Assembly (NCBI GenBank): GCA_937875885.1
Contig: CALEIO010000037.1
Span: forward strand, 1-5,304
DNA length: 5,304 nt
From: an uncultured Clostridia bacterium
GTDB taxonomy: Bacteria; Bacillota; Clostridia; Oscillospirales; Acutalibacteraceae
Reading direction: 5' to 3'
The position numbers and the translations under genes were made by a program. The notes below the pieces were generated by a model, which was given only the letters and a program-made list of their open reading frames with translations, did no database searches and was not told the DNA's origin. Positions 4,422 to 5,304 of this stretch are shown here, in pieces. Position 1 is the first letter of the stretch; every line of letters begins with the position of its first letter.

Positions 4422-4835
4422 TTATATCAAAACTCCATTACAATGGTCGATTTCGTGCTGGATAATCTGGGCTGTCCAGCCTGTGAAATTCTTGATTCTG
4501 GTTTCGAACTTCTCTGTCTGCCATTTTACCTTTACAGACTGATACCGCTTACATTTGCGGGGACCGCCCAGAAGTGACAAACATCCTTCCTCGGTATCAT
4601 AAGGTGCAGATTTCTTAATTATTTCAGGGTTGAACATCACCATATACTTACCTTCATTATCAAAGGCGATGATGCACTTGCGCACACCTATCATATTTGC
4701 TGCCACCCCCACACAGGAGTCCTTGTGTGCCGCTAATGTGTCCAGCAAATCCTGTGCTGTCTGTAAATCCTCTTTGGTAGCAACCTCTGATTTTCCGCTG
4801 AGAAAAATCGGGTCGTGCATAAGTTCTTTTACCAT
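4422..4835 (-). CDS. def: Peptide deformylase, short 'AANMIG' type
   Basis: This enzyme removes the N-terminal formyl group from nascent proteins in the cytoplasm using a bound metal (usually Fe2+). With the start at 4835 it is 137 residues. I prefer this to the ATG at 4856 because AGGTGAGG lies just upstream, and the length and opening (MVKELMHDPIFL) fit the short clostridial/streptococcal-type deformylases. Motif 2 EGCLSL (83-88, Cys85) and motif 3 QHEIDH (126-131; His127, Glu128, His131) keep all metal ligands and the catalytic Glu. Motif 1, usually GxGLAAPQIG, is VGVAANMIG (42-50): the Pro-Gln pair is Asn-Met, so the Gln that helps stabilise the transition state is missing. I recall this change as shared by a whole subgroup rather than a defect. 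The chain ends soon after motif 3 (NGVLI), also usual for that subgroup. Confidence 0.9.
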   Translation of the reverse strand: MVKELMHDPIFLSGKSEVATKEDLQTAQDLLDTLAAHKDSCVGVAANMIGVRKCIIAFDNEGKYMVMFNPEIIKKSAPYDTEEGCLSLLGGPRKCKRYQSVKVKWQTEKFETRIKNFTGWTAQIIQHEIDHCNGVLI

Positions 4836-4863
4836 AGCCCTCACCTGCCTGCTCATCTTTTCG

Positions 4864-4891
4864 ATTATTTATCACATTACTTTTTATGCAA
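4864..4891 (-). promoter_or_regulatory. Weak candidate promoter of the deformylase gene
   Basis: On the minus strand TTGCAT (4891-4886), a 16-bp spacer and AATAAT (4869-4864) form a loose match. It lies between the upstream terminator and the start codon, where a promoter is expected, but the -35 is poor. Confidence 0.35.
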
Positions 4892-4892
4892 C

Positions 4893-4918
4893 AAAAGGCC
4901 GCAGAAATGCGACCTTTT
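4893..4918. terminator. Intrinsic terminator downstream of the hydrogenase gene
   Basis: AAAAGG-C-CGCA, loop GAAA and TGCG-A-CCTTTT, with one C-A mismatch. On the minus strand it follows the hydrogenase stop (4926) by 7 bp and ends in CCTTTTGTTG. The plus-strand side also has a T-rich tail, so it may work both ways. Confidence 0.8.
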
Positions 4919-4925
4919 ATTTTAA

Positions 4926-5304
4926 TTATTTCAGCAAAGAAATTGCATCAGAGATTGTTTTCTCGAATGCTTCTTTGCCGTATTCATCAACCTGTGTTTT
5001 GTTCTTCTCACCGTGGGTAAGACAGCCCGAGCCGCCTACACAGCCGCCCACACAGGCCATACCCTCGATGAAGTTGCCGCCCAGAGCCGCCTGGCTCTTG
5101 CTGAGCTTGAGGAGGGCCACGCGGCAGGCCTCGATGCCGTCGCAGACCACGGGCTTGATCTCAAAGTCGATGTTCTGCTCCTTCATCGCCTGCGCTGCCG
5201 CATCGGTCAGACCGCCGCTGCGCGCGAAGATACGACCAAAATACGAAGCGTTATCCAGTACGCCCTCCTCCAGAGAAGCAAGATCAATGTCGCGGCTGTC
5301 AAAG
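4926..5304 (-). CDS. [FeFe]-hydrogenase large subunit, C-terminal part (5' end beyond window)
   Basis: This is the last 125 or so codons of an iron hydrogenase, which interconverts protons and H2 at the H-cluster; in fermenting anaerobes it disposes of ferredoxin electrons. The frame is open to the right edge, so the ATG at 5186 is internal. Visible are DIDLASLEEGVLDNASYFGR followed by FARSGGLTDA, the counterpart of the FG(A/x)(T/S)GG motif, and the H-cluster motif MACVGGCVGGSGCLTHG (5010-5060), in which the first Cys (5052-5054) should bind the [4Fe-4S] part and the second (5040-5042) bridge to the di-iron site. GGSGCLTHG in place of the classical GGGQP points to a group B-like or other divergent class; this subgroup call is inference. 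From about 5000 rightward the codons are markedly GC-ending, unlike the other genes here. A terminator follows the stop. Confidence 0.9.
   Translation of the reverse strand, partial: FDSRDIDLASLEEGVLDNASYFGRIFARSGGLTDAAAQAMKEQNIDFEIKPVVCDGIEACRVALLKLSKSQAALGGNFIEGMACVGGCVGGSGCLTHGEKNKTQVDEYGKEAFEKTISDAISLLK

Noticed and set aside
1..5304. CRISPR array, transposase, integrase or known defence cassette
   Set aside because: I found no regularly spaced direct repeats with spacers and no protein with transposase, recombinase or defence motifs.

Overview
The window looks like chromosomal DNA of an anaerobic, low-to-mid GC Gram-positive of class Clostridia, possibly Oscillospiraceae/Ruminococcaceae. 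The grounds are a tRNA with an encoded CCA end, strong AGGAGG-type ribosome binding sites, many intrinsic terminators, a short 'AANMIG' peptide deformylase, a NapH-like membrane ferredoxin and the C-terminal end of an [FeFe]-hydrogenase. The lineage is inferred from gene style; nothing here proves a species.

Left part (1-1960), the unusual part. A tRNA-Trp, lacking only its first base, is followed by a terminator. Next comes a 150-bp, highly palindromic stretch (130-280) made of three hairpins enclosed by a 7-bp inverted repeat. It begins with an inverted copy of the tRNA T-arm and ends in an exact 18-bp direct copy of the tRNA 3' end (274-291). A second tRNA-type terminator follows. This resembles an insertion relic or a tRNA-derived miniature element at a tRNA 3' end. 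Then comes an AT-rich minus-strand accessory gene for a SAP-domain protein (613-1743), with its own promoter and terminator. Upstream of it is a hairpin-rich intergenic stretch (1862-1961) in which one segment can form either of two exclusive stems.

Middle part (2001-3607). Two plus-strand single-gene units each have a promoter, ribosome binding site and strong terminator: a cytoplasmic cyclophilin-type prolyl isomerase (2063-2578) and a membrane protein with CxxxC/CxxxCP motifs and a C-terminal 2[4Fe-4S] ferredoxin domain (2747-3565).

Right part (3599-5304) is entirely minus strand. In transcription order it holds the C-terminus of an [FeFe]-hydrogenase (runs off the right edge), a terminator, a peptide deformylase with an altered motif 1, a small protein of 21-residue Gly/aromatic repeats, and a small two-domain protein with a Myb/SANT-like helix-turn-helix. 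The deformylase, repeat protein and HTH protein could be partly cotranscribed, since I see no terminator between them, but the HTH gene also has its own good promoter.

The housekeeping genes are ordinary. The parts most worth a second look are the tRNA-derived palindromic element, the alternative-stem region at 1890-1961, the repeat protein with its structured leader, and the Gln-to-Met change in the deformylase. I did not find a recognisable defence system, CRISPR array, transposase or integrase.
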